Origin: Chrysemys picta bellii
Taxonomy: Eukaryota > Chordata > Testudines > Emydidae
Direction: 5' to 3'
Length of the DNA stretch: 64,000 bases
Assembly (NCBI RefSeq): GCF_011386835.1
Contig: NC_088795.1
Location: 120,111,434 to 120,175,433 of the forward strand
Position 1 is the first letter of the stretch. Every line of letters starts with the position of its first letter. The notes below the pieces were generated by a model that was not told the origin of the DNA, made no database searches, and was given only the letters and a program-made list of their open reading frames with translations. A program made the translations under genes and the position numbers. This document shows, one piece after another, positions 46,365 to 58,475 of this stretch.

Positions 46365-47114
46365 TAGGGTTGCCAGGCACCTGGTTTCTGACAGGAACGC
46401 CCGGTCGAAAAGGGACCCTGGCGGTTCCGGTCAGCACTGCTGACCGGGCTGCTAAAAGTCCAATCATCAGCATAGCAGGGCTAAGGCAAGCTCCCTGTGA
46501 CTCCCAGAAGCGACTGGCATGTCTGGCTCCTAGGCACAGGGGTGGCCACAGGGGCTCCGCATGCTGCCCCTGCCCCAAGCACCGGATCCTCAGCTCCCAT
46601 TGGCTGGGAACCGTGGCCAATGGGAGCTGCAGGGGAGGTGCCTGTGGGTGCAGGCAGTGCGCAGAGTCCCCTGGCCCCTCCGCCTAGGAGCCAGACATGC
46701 CACCCACTTCTGGGAGCCACCTGAGGTAAGTGCCCACTGGCCAGATCCTGCACCTTGCACCCTAACCCATTGCCCCAGCCCTGAGATCCCTGCTACAGCC
46801 CAAACCCCTCATCCCCAACCCCGCCCCAGAGCCTGCACCCCAAGCAGAGTCTGCACCCCAACTCCCTGCCCTAGCCCGGAACCCCCTCATACATCCAAAC
46901 CCCTCATCCAGAGCCCACACCTCCAGCTGGAGCCCTCACCCCTCCCGCACCCTAACCCCCTGCCTCAGCTCAGTGAAAGTGAGTGATGGTGGGGGAGAGT
47001 GAGGGATGGAGTGAGCGGGGGCAGGGCCTCGGAGAAGGGGCAGGACAGGGGCCTCAGGGTAGAGGGTGGGGCAAAGGTGGTCAGTTTTGTGTGATTAGAA
47101 AGTTGGCAAACCTA
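46365..47114. mobile_element. hAT-type element, 750 bp, with internal palindrome
   Basis: Flanks are ggtataag (46357-46364) and gatataag (47115-47122), an 8-bp duplication with one mismatch. Ends are 'tagggttgccaggc' and 'gttggcaaaccta'. Inside, 'agaagcgactggcatgtctg' to 'ctcctaggc' is inverted at 'gcctaggagccagacatgcc', centred on 'cagctcccattggctgg' and 'ggccaatgggagctg'. A C-rich tandem-like tract follows (46740-46970). No transposase; its right end lies 301 bp before the SORCS2 exon at 47416. Confidence 0.85.
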
Positions 47115-47415
47115 GATATAAGGTGGATACTTTGGGTACAAACCTATAAGATGCTTTGTACAATCAGCTTAGACTCATTTGAAAGAAAGTTTATGGAGCC
47201 TGGTACCTGCTTAGGAAATTAATGGAAACTGGGTGTTCAAATCCCCTAGACAGCTTTGAAAATCTCAGCCACAGAGTTCTTGTGAAGTGTGTTGCCTAAT
47301 TCCTACCGTCTCCTACATTTATGCAACAGAAATAATGCTGCATTGGCTTCTAATATTGGCAATGAAAAATTCTTTATATAGTGTTTTTATATGTAATACC
47401 CTTTTTCTTTTTTAG

Positions 47416-47580
47416 ATAATTCTTGTGAGTTCTTCACATAATGACCGGGACCAGAGCCTTTTCATGAGCATAGATGAAGGAGCCACTTTTCAAAAGCAGC
47501 CCATTACCTTCTTTGTGGAAACCCTGGTTTTTCACCCAAAAGATGAGGATAAGGTGATTGCTTACACCAAGGAAGGCAAG
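47416..47580 (+). CDS. SORCS2: SORCS2 internal exon, VPS10 propeller (exon A)
   Basis: This is a 165-bp exon of exactly 55 codons, open in one frame. It is preceded by a strong pyrimidine tract ending in tttttttag-type sequence (acceptor AG at 47414-47415) and followed by the donor gtaaag at 47581. The peptide begins IILVSSSHNDRDQSLFMSID and ends DKVIAYTKEGK. It contains an Asp-box (SIDEGATF, fitting S-x-D-x-G-x-T-F), the hallmark of VPS10 and sialidase-type beta-propeller blades, then the block FQKQPITFFVETL, which I recall as nearly identical in vertebrate SORCS2. SORCS2 is a type I membrane receptor of the sortilin family that binds proneurotrophins and partners p75NTR in neurons; this part is extracellular or luminal. 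Both flanking introns are phase 0. SORCS1 and SORCS3 are the alternatives, but their matching segments, as I remember them, differ more. Confidence 0.9.
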
Positions 47581-48261
47581 GTAAAGCTTGGGTGTTCTTG
47601 ACCATCACATGATGTTTCATATTAACCTAATCAGATTGTCATAACTTGCTGATTAGGTTTATATAACATGAGTTGCCTAAGGGGAAGCAATACCCAGTTC
47701 CTGAAATGCTCCTTTCTCTATTTCAGTAAATTATATCAATCTCAAAATGCCATTGTCCTTTTAGAGTATTTTCATTCTCTGTCATTTCTTGTTGATACTG
47801 ATATTGGCAATATAATCTATCCTGTAACGTAATTATAGTTAAGTACAATCCTAGAAACTTTTTTCCCTAGAAATTGGCCATAAGCAATTGTATAATGTAG
47901 TAGAAAGTTAACTGAGCTGAAATATTGGCTCCGAAGCCATTCTTGGTTGGTAAAATAAAATGAAATAAACCTTTGCTTAGGTGTAAAGCAGAAGAAGAGT
48001 CCATTGAATCGGTAGATCTGTAGAAAAGTAGAAGAATACTCTCTTTGAAGTATTCAGACCACATACAGATTTAGAAGTCACATCAAATTATTTGTAGACT
48101 TTCAATAGTGTTCTGGATTACTGCTCCTTAAAGTATAAAGATTTATGGCATTTTTCTGGATGTGTTAATGTAAACACCTGCAGTTGAACACACAATCCAA
48201 TAAAAATGTATATTCAATCTTTTTTCATAGCACCAGAGCTAAAGCTGTAAAATCATAGAGA

Positions 48262-48363
48262 TTTTGGTCCTGATTTTGATCTTACTTACAATGTTTATAT
48301 TGACATAACTCTATTATTACTCCTGATACGTGCAACCCTGAGTAAGATCAGAATCAGGCCCTT
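48262..48363. repeat. Palindromic MITE-like repeat
   Basis: 'ggtcctgattttgatcttac' against 'gtaagatcagaatcaggccc' form inverse ends. The centre is AT-rich. Non-coding, within the intron after exon A. Confidence 0.65.
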
Positions 48364-48754
48364 TAAGCGTTGTCACCGTGTATGGAGGGTTTATCTTGCT
48401 TATGTGATGAAGGGAGTAGAGGGCAAGTTGTTCATTTTGCTGTCAATTATTGCACAGATATTACTGTGATGTTCTACTGCTACTCTGAAACCTTTCAGGA
48501 ACTGAATCTAAAGCTATGCTCAGCTGATCACCAGTGGTTCATGCTGTTCCACTATTTACAAACAAGGCTACATCTAGAAGAACTCATGACAGCTTTGACT
48601 GTTTCTGCCTTACAAATGTCATGGTGGATTTCTTTGTTTTGTTAAGTCAGTTTTAGGTCCTAAATAACATACAAAAATGTTTTGAAAATTTGACAGCAGC
48701 AAAAATATTTACGTGGGAAAAATACAGCACAAAAGCCTTCCTTCTGTTTTCAGT

Positions 48755-48915
48755 TGAGTTTCTGGTGGAATAATCTACAAAGGGAAGTGGTGGAAGCTCC
48801 TATTAAAATTAGACTGGACAAAACACTAGAAAATGTGCAGTAAGTAACAATCCTCTATTGGCCAGGAGAAGGATTAGGTGATCTAATAGATCTTTCCTTT
48901 CTATCAGTCTTACAA
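48755..48915 (+). repeat. CR1 LINE 3' end, old copy
   Basis: The frame WWNNLQREVVEAPIKIRLDK then TLENVQ and a stop matches the end of older CR1 ORF2. It is followed by 'ggccaggagaaggattaggt' and 'gatctttcctttctatcagt' of the 3' UTR. Confidence 0.75.
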
Positions 48916-49079
48916 TTAAAGCAGTGAAACATAGGGACATAAAAGACCAAATTGTGCAGTCTTTACTCAAGATGTATGTAAGAAAAGCTATCATTGGCTG
49001 GAAGGGGAGATTTACCTGTGTAAATCTTGAGTAAGGACTGCAGGATTTGTCTCAAAGAGAGTAATATAAATAAATAAAT

Positions 49080-49274
49080 AATGGAGATATCCCCTCTCCT
49101 TGAACTGGAAGGGACCTTGAAAAAGGTCATTGAGTCGAGTCCAGCCCCCTGCCTTCACTAACAGGACCAAGTACTGATTTGCCCCAGATCCCCAAGTGGC
49201 CCCCTCAAGGATTGAACTCACAACCCTGGGTTTAACAGGCCAATGCTCAAACCACTGAGCTATCCCTCCCCTGA
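49080..49274 (-). repeat. Turtle tRNA-like SINE
   Basis: On the - strand it starts 'ggggagggatagctcagtgg', with B-box-like 'gagttcaatcc' and 'gagggggccacttggggatc', then 'agtacttggtcctgttagtg'. It is nearly the same subfamily as 12583-12765. Confidence 0.82.
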
Positions 49275-50186
49275 GAGGTAGAGATGAGGGAGAGAGAAGG
49301 AAGAGATGGAGGGCAAAGTTCAGAAGTGGCATAAAAGAATCACTATGTTGAAATCCATGGCCCCAGAGGTAACATACGCCTTGAGAGATCTCATAGTCTG
49401 GATCCTAGAGTTGTATAATTATATTTCCACCTAAGTGAAAGAAAGATGTATCAGAAAACTCATGAGAACAAGCTCTCTCATTTTTACAGCCTAAAGAAGT
49501 TCAGATAATTTGGATAAACTGAGAAGAAGCTTCCTAATCAACCCATTACTTGCAGTAGCATTTTTGAGTGCACAAGAATGCAGGATTGAGCTCTTTGACA
49601 AATAGCAATCTGCAAGCTTCTGTCTCCTGGAGCATCTCAATGTTCTCATGATTTCTGGCTTGATTTAGTTCCTACTTTATATAGCAAAACCTGGATTGTT
49701 CTTCTATTGAATTTTATTTAAATAAAGTTCCAATCTCTAACTGACACTCTATAAATGAATACAAAGCTAGTCAGTGCGGTTGGGTTAATCTACTTACTGG
49801 CTCAAGTCTATACTTTCTTTTTTTGGCTACCAAAATAATAATGAACATCAGTCAGTTGTTCACTGAGACAATATAAATGCTTGATTTCATTTTTAAGACT
49901 TGACAGGGATCACAGGAGATTTTAATTGTTTCTTTGAAAACTGTGTGAGGGTGGGGAAAAAACCTGAACTCATGTATTCCTGTGGCCTTATAAAAAGTGA
50001 CTACATTAATTTAGTGCAAGGCTGATAATGAACAGAATAAAAACTAATTCAGAAGTGTTTGCTGAAATGGAAAGTTTTGCCTTTTCCATTAATACAACTT
50101 TTACACCACAAATGTAATTTCAAATTTGATGTTTGTCATGGGTAATCAAAAATAAAATACACGATGAGTCAGAGTTTTCTCTCATT

Positions 50187-50300
50187 TAGGGCCTGATTCA
50201 GCAAGATATTTTAGCACATGCATAAATGTAAGCATGTTGAGAAGTCTTACTGAATTTAAGTTAAACACATTCTTAAATGCCTTGCTGAAATGGGGTCTAG
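50187..50300. repeat. Palindromic MITE ('gattcagcaag' family)
   Basis: 'gggcctgattcagcaagata' at one end and 'aaatgccttgctgaaatggg' at the other, with 'agtcttactgaatttaag' in the middle. Related to 44590-44765. Confidence 0.6.
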
Positions 50301-51635
50301 CTCATTATTCCTAGATATACCTCTTTTTATTATGATAAATTATTCCTTCCATTCTTGGTGTTTTAAACTCTTCAAGTTTTTGTTCATTTAGCTGTTTTTT
50401 TGGCCAACCTCTACATATTTGTATAGGATACATCTATGCCAAACTAGATATCTTCTCTGTTTTTCTAATCCTTAGCAAGTCATTCCAATTTGCTTCCTTA
50501 CCAACTGTTGTTCTCCGCTGAACTCTCTTCATCGTTGTCTTTCTGACTGATAGAGGGTGATATTCCAGAGGTGCTTTCACCAAATTCATAGACAGAATGT
50601 TATGTCCCCTTTCCCATTACATGCATTTCCTATGTCATATATGTAGCCTAATACCACCTATAACTTATACCTTAAACAGCAACAGCCTGTACAGTGAATA
50701 TCCACAATACAGTGAATATTGTCTCCTATTCTGGTCACTTTACTTCACATTTCCATGGAACAAAGCCCTATTACTATGCAGTATAGTGCACGATAGCTGG
50801 ATAGTGTTGTTCTTTGGCCTCCATATTATTTCTGATTACAAAAATTAATCGAGAAAAGGTGTGTAACCCCACATTCTTAAATATGTAAATAACACAGTAC
50901 ATAATATCCATAATAAAAGCGCAATATGTACATAATGGATTCATCACTTTCATTTGAGCCTCTCCTGTTACAAATAAGTGTCTTTCTGAGTATTCCCTAC
51001 GAGGCTCTGCACTGCAGCACTGACTGTGCTTAACAGATAAATGAGGCCTTACATTGAAAGGGAGAAGTTTTCCCCATTATTTTCATCTGAAATATGGCAG
51101 GGGGAGGGAACCCAATCATGTGTAAATTGAATGAAATAGCAAATACAAGGGACTTCAATGTCTGTGTATATCTGACTTCTTAAAGTTGTGCTAGGGGTTA
51201 CTTTATAGCTACAGAGGAGAATGCCTTCTGGAGGCTCTGATTGAAATGAGGTAGTCTTTGAATGACTAGTGTTATGTATTGCACATGTCATGGAACGAGA
51301 ATTATATCTGTGCTACTGACATATCTTGTCTCAGTGTTCTTGTTGTTATTAGCACATTAATTTCTGAAATTAAATGTGGTGGGAAAGAAGCCAAGCCCAG
51401 TGTTACCAACTATGACCAGTGCAGAGGAAGGTCCTGGCCCCATCCCCTACCATCTCCACCTTACCTCTTTTGAGGTGGCTGTTGCTCCCTGGGGTACAAT
51501 CAGGGAGCAGTCTCTGTGCTTATTAGGATCCCTGTTAAGCAAGTGCATAAGTTTATCTATAGTCAGCAAAACTCTTAAGCATCTGATTGGCTTTTCACGA
51601 GACTTAAGTCTGTGCTGAACAGTAAGCATTTTAAG

Positions 51636-52553
51636 TAGGGCTGTCAAGTGATTAAAGAAATTAATTGCGATTAATCACGCTGTTAAACAGTAATAGAATA
51701 ACATTTATTTAAATATTTTTGGATGTTTTCTACATTTTCAAATATATTGATTTCAGTTACAACACAGAATACAAAGTGTACAGTGCTCACTTTATATTTA
51801 TTTTTGATTACAAATATTTGCACTGTAAAAACAAAAGAAATAGTATTTTTCAAGTCACCTAATACAAGTATTGTAGTGCAATCTCTTAACATGAAAGTTG
51901 AACTTACAAATGTAGAATTATATAAAAAAAAAACCCTACATTCAAAGATAAAATAATGTAAAACTGGTTGAAGCATCAAGGGACATATGAATCTTTAGCA
52001 CATCTGGCATGTAACACTGGCTACAACAGGGCCATGCAAATGCCTGTTCTCACGTTCAGGTGACATTGCAATTAAGAAGTGGGCAGCATTATCTCCTGTA
52101 AATGTAAATGAACTTCTTTCTCTTAGCAATTGGCTGAACAAGAAGTAGGACTGAATCGACTTGTAGGTTCTACAGTTTTACATTGTTTTGTTTGTGATTG
52201 CAGTTATGTAACAAAAAAACCTACATTTGTAACTTGCACTTTCATGATTAAGAGATTGCACTACAGTACTCGTATGAGGTGAATTGAAAAATACTATTTC
52301 TTTTGTTTATCATTTTTACAGTGCAAATATTTGTAATAAAAAATAATATAAAGTGAGCACAGTAAACTTTGTATTCTGTGTTATATTTGAAATCAATATA
52401 TTTGAAAATGTAGAAAAACATCCAAAAATATTTAATACATTTCAATTAGTATTCTATTGTTTAACAGTGCAATTAATCATCATTAATTTTTTAATGGTGA
52501 TTAATTTTTTTGAGTTAATCACGGGAGTTAACTGTGATTAGTAGACAGCCCTA
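51636..52553. mobile_element. Long-arm hAT element, 918 bp
   Basis: Perfect 8-bp duplications attttaag lie at 51628-51635 and 52554-52561. Ends are 'tagggctgtcaagtgattaa' and 'gacagcccta'. The two arms are inverse over some 300 bp each (for example 'ttttctacattttcaaatat' near 51727 and 'atatttgaaaatgtagaaaa' near 52398), separated by about 230 bp. Mirrored predicted frames on the two arms are artefacts of this symmetry. It ends 432 bp before SORCS2 exon B. Confidence 0.92.
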
Positions 52554-52985
52554 ATTTTAAGCTTTGCAGAATTGGGGCCTTGAGCATTTGCACTTGGCTG
52601 GCCCCTATGTGGGAAAAACCAAGGGAGGAAAAATTCCCTTGCACTCCCTCCTCTTGCACAATCACAGCAGGGTTAGCAACAGTCTGATCTAAAATGAAAT
52701 TGTGCATTGTTTTCATGGGAAACAAGGCATCATTGACAGAGCATTTTACTCTTCTATTTATATGTATAAATGTTAAGCAAGTTTGTCTTGGTTTCACTTG
52801 TTCGAAAAGATTCAAATGTTATTGCTTTGGAAAGCATTCTAGAAAGTTCCTTGGACTGATTTTGATTCATGTGAAATCTGTCATTTTAATAGCTTATTTC
52901 AAAGTCCCTTGGTTAGTCACTGTCTTTTAGAATTTACACTGTTAGCAGTGCTCTACCAGCTAATATTTTTCTTTTTTCTTTGAAG

Positions 52986-53059
52986 CTATATGTGTCAGTT
53001 GACTTGGGGAAAAAATGGACTCTTCTGCAGGAACGAGTGTCAAAAGACCATATTTTTTG
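52986..53059 (+). CDS. SORCS2: SORCS2 internal exon, VPS10 propeller (exon B)
   Basis: This is a 74-bp exon: 24 codons plus two bases. The acceptor is a long T/C tract ending in tttgaag (AG at 52984-52985); the donor is gtaaga at 53060. The peptide starts LYVSVDLGKKWTLLQERVSK and continues DHIF, and the final TG is completed by the first G of the exon at 61670 to give Trp. It carries a second Asp-box-like motif (SVDLGKKW). Joined to the preceding exon it reads TKEGK-LYVSVDLGKKW, the continuous order expected for SORCS2. The intron before is phase 0 (5405 bp) and the intron after is phase 2 (8610 bp). The frame is open across the junctions, so the exon looks functional. Confidence 0.9.
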
Positions 53060-54127
53060 GTAAGAGGCATACATTGTTGTTAGTCTCCAATGAACACATG
53101 AAAGGAAAAAGTATCTGATACTAATCCTCCTAGGTGTTTCCTGAGGCAGGAGGAAGGATAATAAAACAAATCTGACATCTTTTGCAGGGGCAATTCTAGT
53201 CTCCTGTTCACCTGGGTCCAATCTTGCACATTCAGACTCATACTTACTCAGGCAAGGAGCCCCAATTGACTCGAACGGAAGAGTTTTCAGCACTGTGGTC
53301 TAGTGACGTTGGTTTAGAGAGAATTTTAATGTCCGCTCAAACTGCACTTCATTTTACAGATAAAAGTGATCTCTAGAAGCCAGACCGTATCAATCTAGAG
53401 GGAAAAATCTATAAAGTTAAAGGCTGAATCTGGCATATTAACTACATCTGTATAGAAAAATGTTCATTGCCTGGGAAGCAAGTGAAATTCGCAAAACTTT
53501 TGCTGTCTTTCCACAAATATGGTGGGTTGTTTTCACAGGGAGAAAAAAACTATTTGTTGGACAAAAATGGCCACTGTTCTATGAAAGTGACCCGAAGCCA
53601 ATCTGTGAAAATGTGTGACTTGTTCCAGAATGGAAATGAACCTTCGTCTTCTGCCAAAAAAGAGAAGAAAAATTGTGGTCAGTTGTGGAAGTGATCAAAT
53701 TTTATATTTAACCAATTGCCTGAATTCTATTGGAAAAAAAAAAAAACTAAAAAAATCTCAGCTTCCACATGTGGGCTTTAATCTAACAAATACAGAGGGT
53801 TTCATACAAGTCTAATTTTAGCCTTATGTATTATTATTTTGTATTCCAATCGTACCCACAAAGTGCTAGACACTGTCTATCCATACAGGAAGACATGGTG
53901 TCTCCCCACAAGATCTTATCATTGTGGTTCCTTTGGTGTTTCTGAACTGCGTAAATTGCATTGCAGTGTGAGTATCTTCATCCTTGTGCAAAGTCATCTC
54001 TGGCTTTCAAGATTATGGAGTTAGTCAGCTGGTGGCCTACACTATAATGGACTTAACTAATTTTAACTGCCTTCCCAACTAGTGCCCGTGCTTCCTGTGC
54101 TCCCCCTCCCCCAGTTCTTTAGGCAGT

Positions 54128-54300
54128 TGGGGTATGTCTGTGCAGCAAAAAGTCTCAGAGCCCGAGTCAGCGGTCTCAGGCATGGGGAGTTTGTGCTGCA
54201 GGGCTAAAAATGGCAGTGTAGGTGTTCAGGCTCGGGCTGGAGCCTGGGCTCTCAAACCCGGTGCTCTACAGGTGAGACACTAGGGAGACTCGCCCTGGCC
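54128..54300. mobile_element. Palindromic MITE, third copy of the 17.9-kb family
   Basis: 'gggtatgtctgtgcagcaaa' at the left and 'ggctcgggctggagcctggg' in the interior. The right end is not clear. Ends approximate. Confidence 0.5.
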
Positions 54301-54910
54301 AACTCAGCAGGGGCTCTGCTGATCTTCTTATTTGGAGGTTACGCTTTGTAAAATATAGATATTATAAAATAAGGATATTATAATAAATACAAATATGAAA
54401 TATTATGGTCAGATTGGAACCTGGTAATCCATCCCAAATACAGGTTAGCGTGTAGAGGCCCCAGAAGCAGGCCAGATAGCAAGCTGTGAGTCTGAGTCAC
54501 AATGTGCTTCCTGCTTTCTTCTTGGACCTAGGAGAAGTAGTTTATTCTGTTTGTTGGCACAGATTACTTACCCCTGTGTCAGCTCTGGTGGACCTTTTCC
54601 ACCTGCATGGGAGAAAGAATACCAGCTCCTTTCCCCCCCAACTCCCTGTCACACAGTAGGGCTGATCATTGAGGCTCACAGCATTATGTTTGTGCCACAA
54701 ATGACCAAATTCCATTCAAAACTCGTGTGAGCTTGGAATTTCCAAGGTAAGATAGATCCTTCTTCCTACATAACCATCATTATGAAGGTTCTTTTGAGTC
54801 TGTCTTAGCTACCTTGTCCTGTACTTTTAAATTTAGAAGCAACATTCTGGGCCAAATTCTGCTCTGGTTTATTCCCCATTTTCTTCACTGGGGTTGCACA
54901 GGGTATATAA

Positions 54911-55195
54911 GGCTTGGTCTACACTACCCCCCTAATTCGAACTAAGGTACGCAACTTCAGCTACGTGAATAACTTAGCTGAAGTCGAAGTACCTTAGTTC
55001 GAACTTACCTTGGTCCACACTCGGCAGGCAGGCTCCCCCGTCGACTCCGCAGTACTCCTCTCGCCGAGCTGGAGTACCGCAGTCGACGGCGAGCACTTCC
55101 GGGTTCGACTTATCGCGTCCAGACTAGACGCGATAAGTCGAACCCAGAAGTTCGATTGCCAGCCGCCGAACTAGCGGGTAAGTGTAGCCAAGGCC
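54911..55195. mobile_element. PIF/Harbinger-type MITE, TAA target site
   Basis: A 285-bp element flanked by TAA (54908-54910 and 55196-55198). Ends are 'ggcttggtctacactac' and 'gtaagtgtagccaaggcc'. Two strong internal hairpins are visible: 'cgaactaaggtac' with 'gtaccttagttcg' (54938-55003), and 'ttcgacttatcgcgtc' with 'gacgcgataagtcgaa' (55103-55143). A third pairs around 'gcagtactcc' and 'ggagtaccgc'. It is the same family as 27746-28040, inverted. Confidence 0.9.
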
Positions 55196-57544
55196 TAAGT
55201 CAGGATGGCATATGGCTCACTGTCTTTAATTAGAGAAAAAAATTAATGTGCTTGCAGTTCTATCATCTTGTGTTTTTTAATCCTTGGCTATTATGATCCT
55301 TGATCAGTTCAGGTAATATTTATTTTTTATTTTTGTGTTGAGATCAATATAATAAACCGCTCCAGTACTGCTATTAAGATGGGATGGGCTGGGAGAACAT
55401 TTTCATTACAAAGTATTTAAACATGGGGGGGGGGGCAGACACAGAGCAGGGGACATTGGCCAGGTAGGGCACTGAATGAGCAGTTGACAGGATGATTTTC
55501 AAAGATGATATAATGAATTCCCCTTGCCACGTCCAAAACATAAATCAGTTGTAACTCAACTATATTACTATATTGTGTAAATCAAATTGTTGTGGTTTTT
55601 TTGTCTCCCCAAGTAACTCAAATTCCCAGGAGCCATTATCCTTTAAAGCTAATCAGAGTAGACATTTGCAACAGTGTTTAAAAAAAAATCCCCACAGTAC
55701 TGTATGTAGTAAAAACAGTTTTTGACCTGGTCCTTCCATTGTAAGCAATGAATAATGCTGTTTTCACTGGATTTCTAAGCAGTGCTTTGCCCTTGAACTG
55801 ACTGTGTGAATTACTGAAAATCAGTTTCAGTTCCAAATCTTGAACCTATTAAAATTCTGATAAGCATAATATTATTATTAACGGATTATATTAAAGCAGT
55901 GCTGGAGAAGAGACAGAGCAAACCTGCTAGTTTTCACTGGATCTTTGATAAGAGGCTCATGTAACAGTGATGAAGGGTTTCTTGTTTTTAGAGCTAGCTT
56001 ATTTGAGGATCTCTCTGCATCAGCAGGCACCACAGTAAATTGCATCAAATATTTTACAATGGAGCCCTTTTGTGTGCTTCTTGAGGAACCTAATTAGTGT
56101 AGATGAACTGCACATCCATGACAGATTCCACCTGATTAGGTACCTAGTTCTTGCTTCTCTTGAATAAAATGAGATTTAAAAAAAAGAAACCATCCCCTGC
56201 CTCCTCCCACAAATTAACCCAGGGCATTTAAAATACAGAAGTATGGTCTATATGAAGATCATATCCAAAAGTATCGACTTTATATTTATAGTGTGTGAAG
56301 GGTTATTGTTCATGATTCACATTTCAAGATGTACTATGTGTTAACAATTTGTGTTTTTTTGAATCCCATATATTACGTGACTGTAGGTCAAATTATAAAT
56401 GAGCACTACTACTTTTCTGATATTTTTTGTGACTGAAATAAGTGAAAGCTGTTATGAGCAGCTCACAAGGATGAGAAATAGTTAAATAAAATAACAATCT
56501 TGGTCAAAACAATCTTAAAGGCTTGACAAACTCAGAACAAAAGAATTCTGAATATAGAAATTCTTAGTGTTCTTACTGAGAAATGTAAAATGTGCACAAT
56601 GCATGACTGTATTCATGTGTAGACACAGACACAGGAGCTTGTTTTTCTACTCCATTATATCATTTTTATGCTGGTGTAACTCCCTTAAAGTCAATGTTTT
56701 GCACAGTGTAAAAGTCGAGTTAACAGAGTTGTGAATTAGGCTTTCTGAGATGGGAGCTGAGAGAAACAGAAGAGGAGCTTAAACCCTCCCCCCAAAACTG
56801 CAGGGAGCTCTGCATAATTAAGAGGCCTAAGTGAGAACCTATTAATAGCTATTATTTGTATCAAATCCATCCAAAAGATTAAATTCAGGCCACTCATGGT
56901 GCATATGTGGGAACAAGGTGGCCAAAACCCATGGAGACCGATGTAGCACTGACTTGCGCCTTGTTTAGTCATTTACAGTTGGGATGAGCCACTACCAGAT
57001 CAGACTGCTAGTTTTACACTCACTTTGCTACAGGTATACGCAACTCTACAATAGAGCTGGTCAGGAGATGAGAACATGAGAATTCAAGACCGGAAGAGCT
57101 CTCCTAATTCATCAAGTTCAACCCCCCTCCTATTACAGGTGACCCCATCCTAAAATCATACACTTACCGAGCTCCATCTTAAAACCAGTACTCCACAAAG
57201 CACAAGCCAGTTGAAAATCAGGCATTGTGGAGTCCACACACCATAGATTCTCCAGGGCTGCAGCAGTGGTATTCTAAGGAGGGGTCAGGGAGTGTGGGCC
57301 ACACCTTGTGTATACCCCACAGATCCACCATGCACCCCATACTGCTGAAATCAGTCATGCCCTTGACACTAGTAATCTGTGTGAATGGCTGTACGGGCTT
57401 TCCTGACCCAGCTAGAATAATATTGCTTGTGTGTCAATAGTAACCTTGTATTTGAGGACAAATGTAAAGAGGGCCTGGATATGTCCCACAGTATTGGTAA
57501 CATCCAACTGAGCTGCCCATCCACTCTTCTGCAACCCCACACTT

Positions 57545-57612
57545 TAGTAATTCTTAGATTCCAAGGCCAGAAGGGACCATTGTAATCATCTAGTTTGACC
57601 AGCTGTATAACT
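57545..57612 (-). repeat. CR1 3' tail, antisense
   Basis: The complement reads as the CR1 end 'ctagatgattacaatggtcc' then 'cttctggccttggaatcta'. A weaker, possibly CR1-derived stretch lies at about 57065-57190. Confidence 0.75.
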
Positions 57613-58446
57613 AGGCTTGGCAGATTTTTTTTATCATTTCAATGGATAATATATGATTATTTTTGAGCATTTTTTTATTTGTATCCATTTAAATTTTCGC
57701 AGTTTGGGAAAGTATGATGGAGGGGCAGTCAGACAATAATTATGTAATGACAGTAGATGTTGAGATTCAAAAAACTAAAGCTTAATAACCATTAAAACAC
57801 AAATTGTCAACATCACATGTTGAAATACACAAAATAAATATCCTTAAAGCAAACTTGAATAAGTTCTCAAGCAGCATTTTTCTCATTTTGCCTATGTGTA
57901 AACAGTTCGCACTTTACTGTTATTGTTTCAGGCTGTCTGCAAACTCAGTGCATTGGTTACACACACTTCATGTTTTGCAGATTTTCTTTGCTACCATAAC
58001 AACCAGCAACTGAGTTCTTAAAAAACAAAAGCTTGAGACTCTGGAGAACAATTAAGAGGTCTATCCATGCCTTACCCTTCGTGGCCCTGAGGGGCTGCAT
58101 CCCACACTTCGGGAGACATTGCTGTATATTAGCATAGCTGAGACTCAGATCTAGACCCTGATGATCTAAAGGTTACGCTTTTACTAGATGAGCCCAAAAG
58201 GAGCCTCCCCTATTCAAGCTGAATTAAACTTGTCTCAGGTGGTGGTTGTTCTTTAAGTATCTTACAGAATTGTAATAATGTGAAACACAGTTTGTATATA
58301 CAAAACATGTATTGTCTGTACATGAATGGGTTTTGTAAGCTAACTTGCCTGTTTTATTGTTTGACTATAGGATCAAGTCCACATTCAGTGGCTTATGTAT
58401 AGTTGCAGCAAGTGGTTATGTCGGAAGAATACAAGAAAAACATCTG

Positions 58447-58475
58447 AACCACAAACAAACAAACAAACAAACACA
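58447..58475. repeat. (AAAC)n short tandem repeat
   Basis: About five 'caaa' units followed by a short (CA)n run. Confidence 0.85.

Larger units (their letters stand above)
1..47415 (+). other. SORCS2: Long upstream intron of SORCS2 (inferred)
   Basis: No exon-like open frame with splice sites and a recognisable product was found before 47416. Since that exon encodes an internal part of the receptor, this stretch is inferred to be one large intron, in keeping with the very large 5' introns of SORCS genes. An unrecognised small exon, or an unrelated nested non-coding gene, cannot be excluded by eye. Its contents are almost entirely unique intronic DNA plus the repeats listed separately. Confidence 0.65.
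47581..52985 (+). other. SORCS2: SORCS2 intron between exons A and B (phase 0)
   Basis: This 5405-bp intron starts gtaaag and ends tttgaag. It contains a palindromic MITE (48262-48363), a CR1 3' end (about 48755-48915), a tRNA-like SINE (about 49080-49274), another palindromic MITE (50187-50300) and a 918-bp long-arm hAT (51636-52553). The remaining stretches 49275-50186 and 50301-51635 hold nothing I recognise. Confidence 0.85.

Noticed and set aside
49230..49274. tRNA-like head considered as a true tRNA gene
   Set aside because: It is continuous with a SINE body seen at other loci, and the acceptor stem does not close into a proper cloverleaf by eye.
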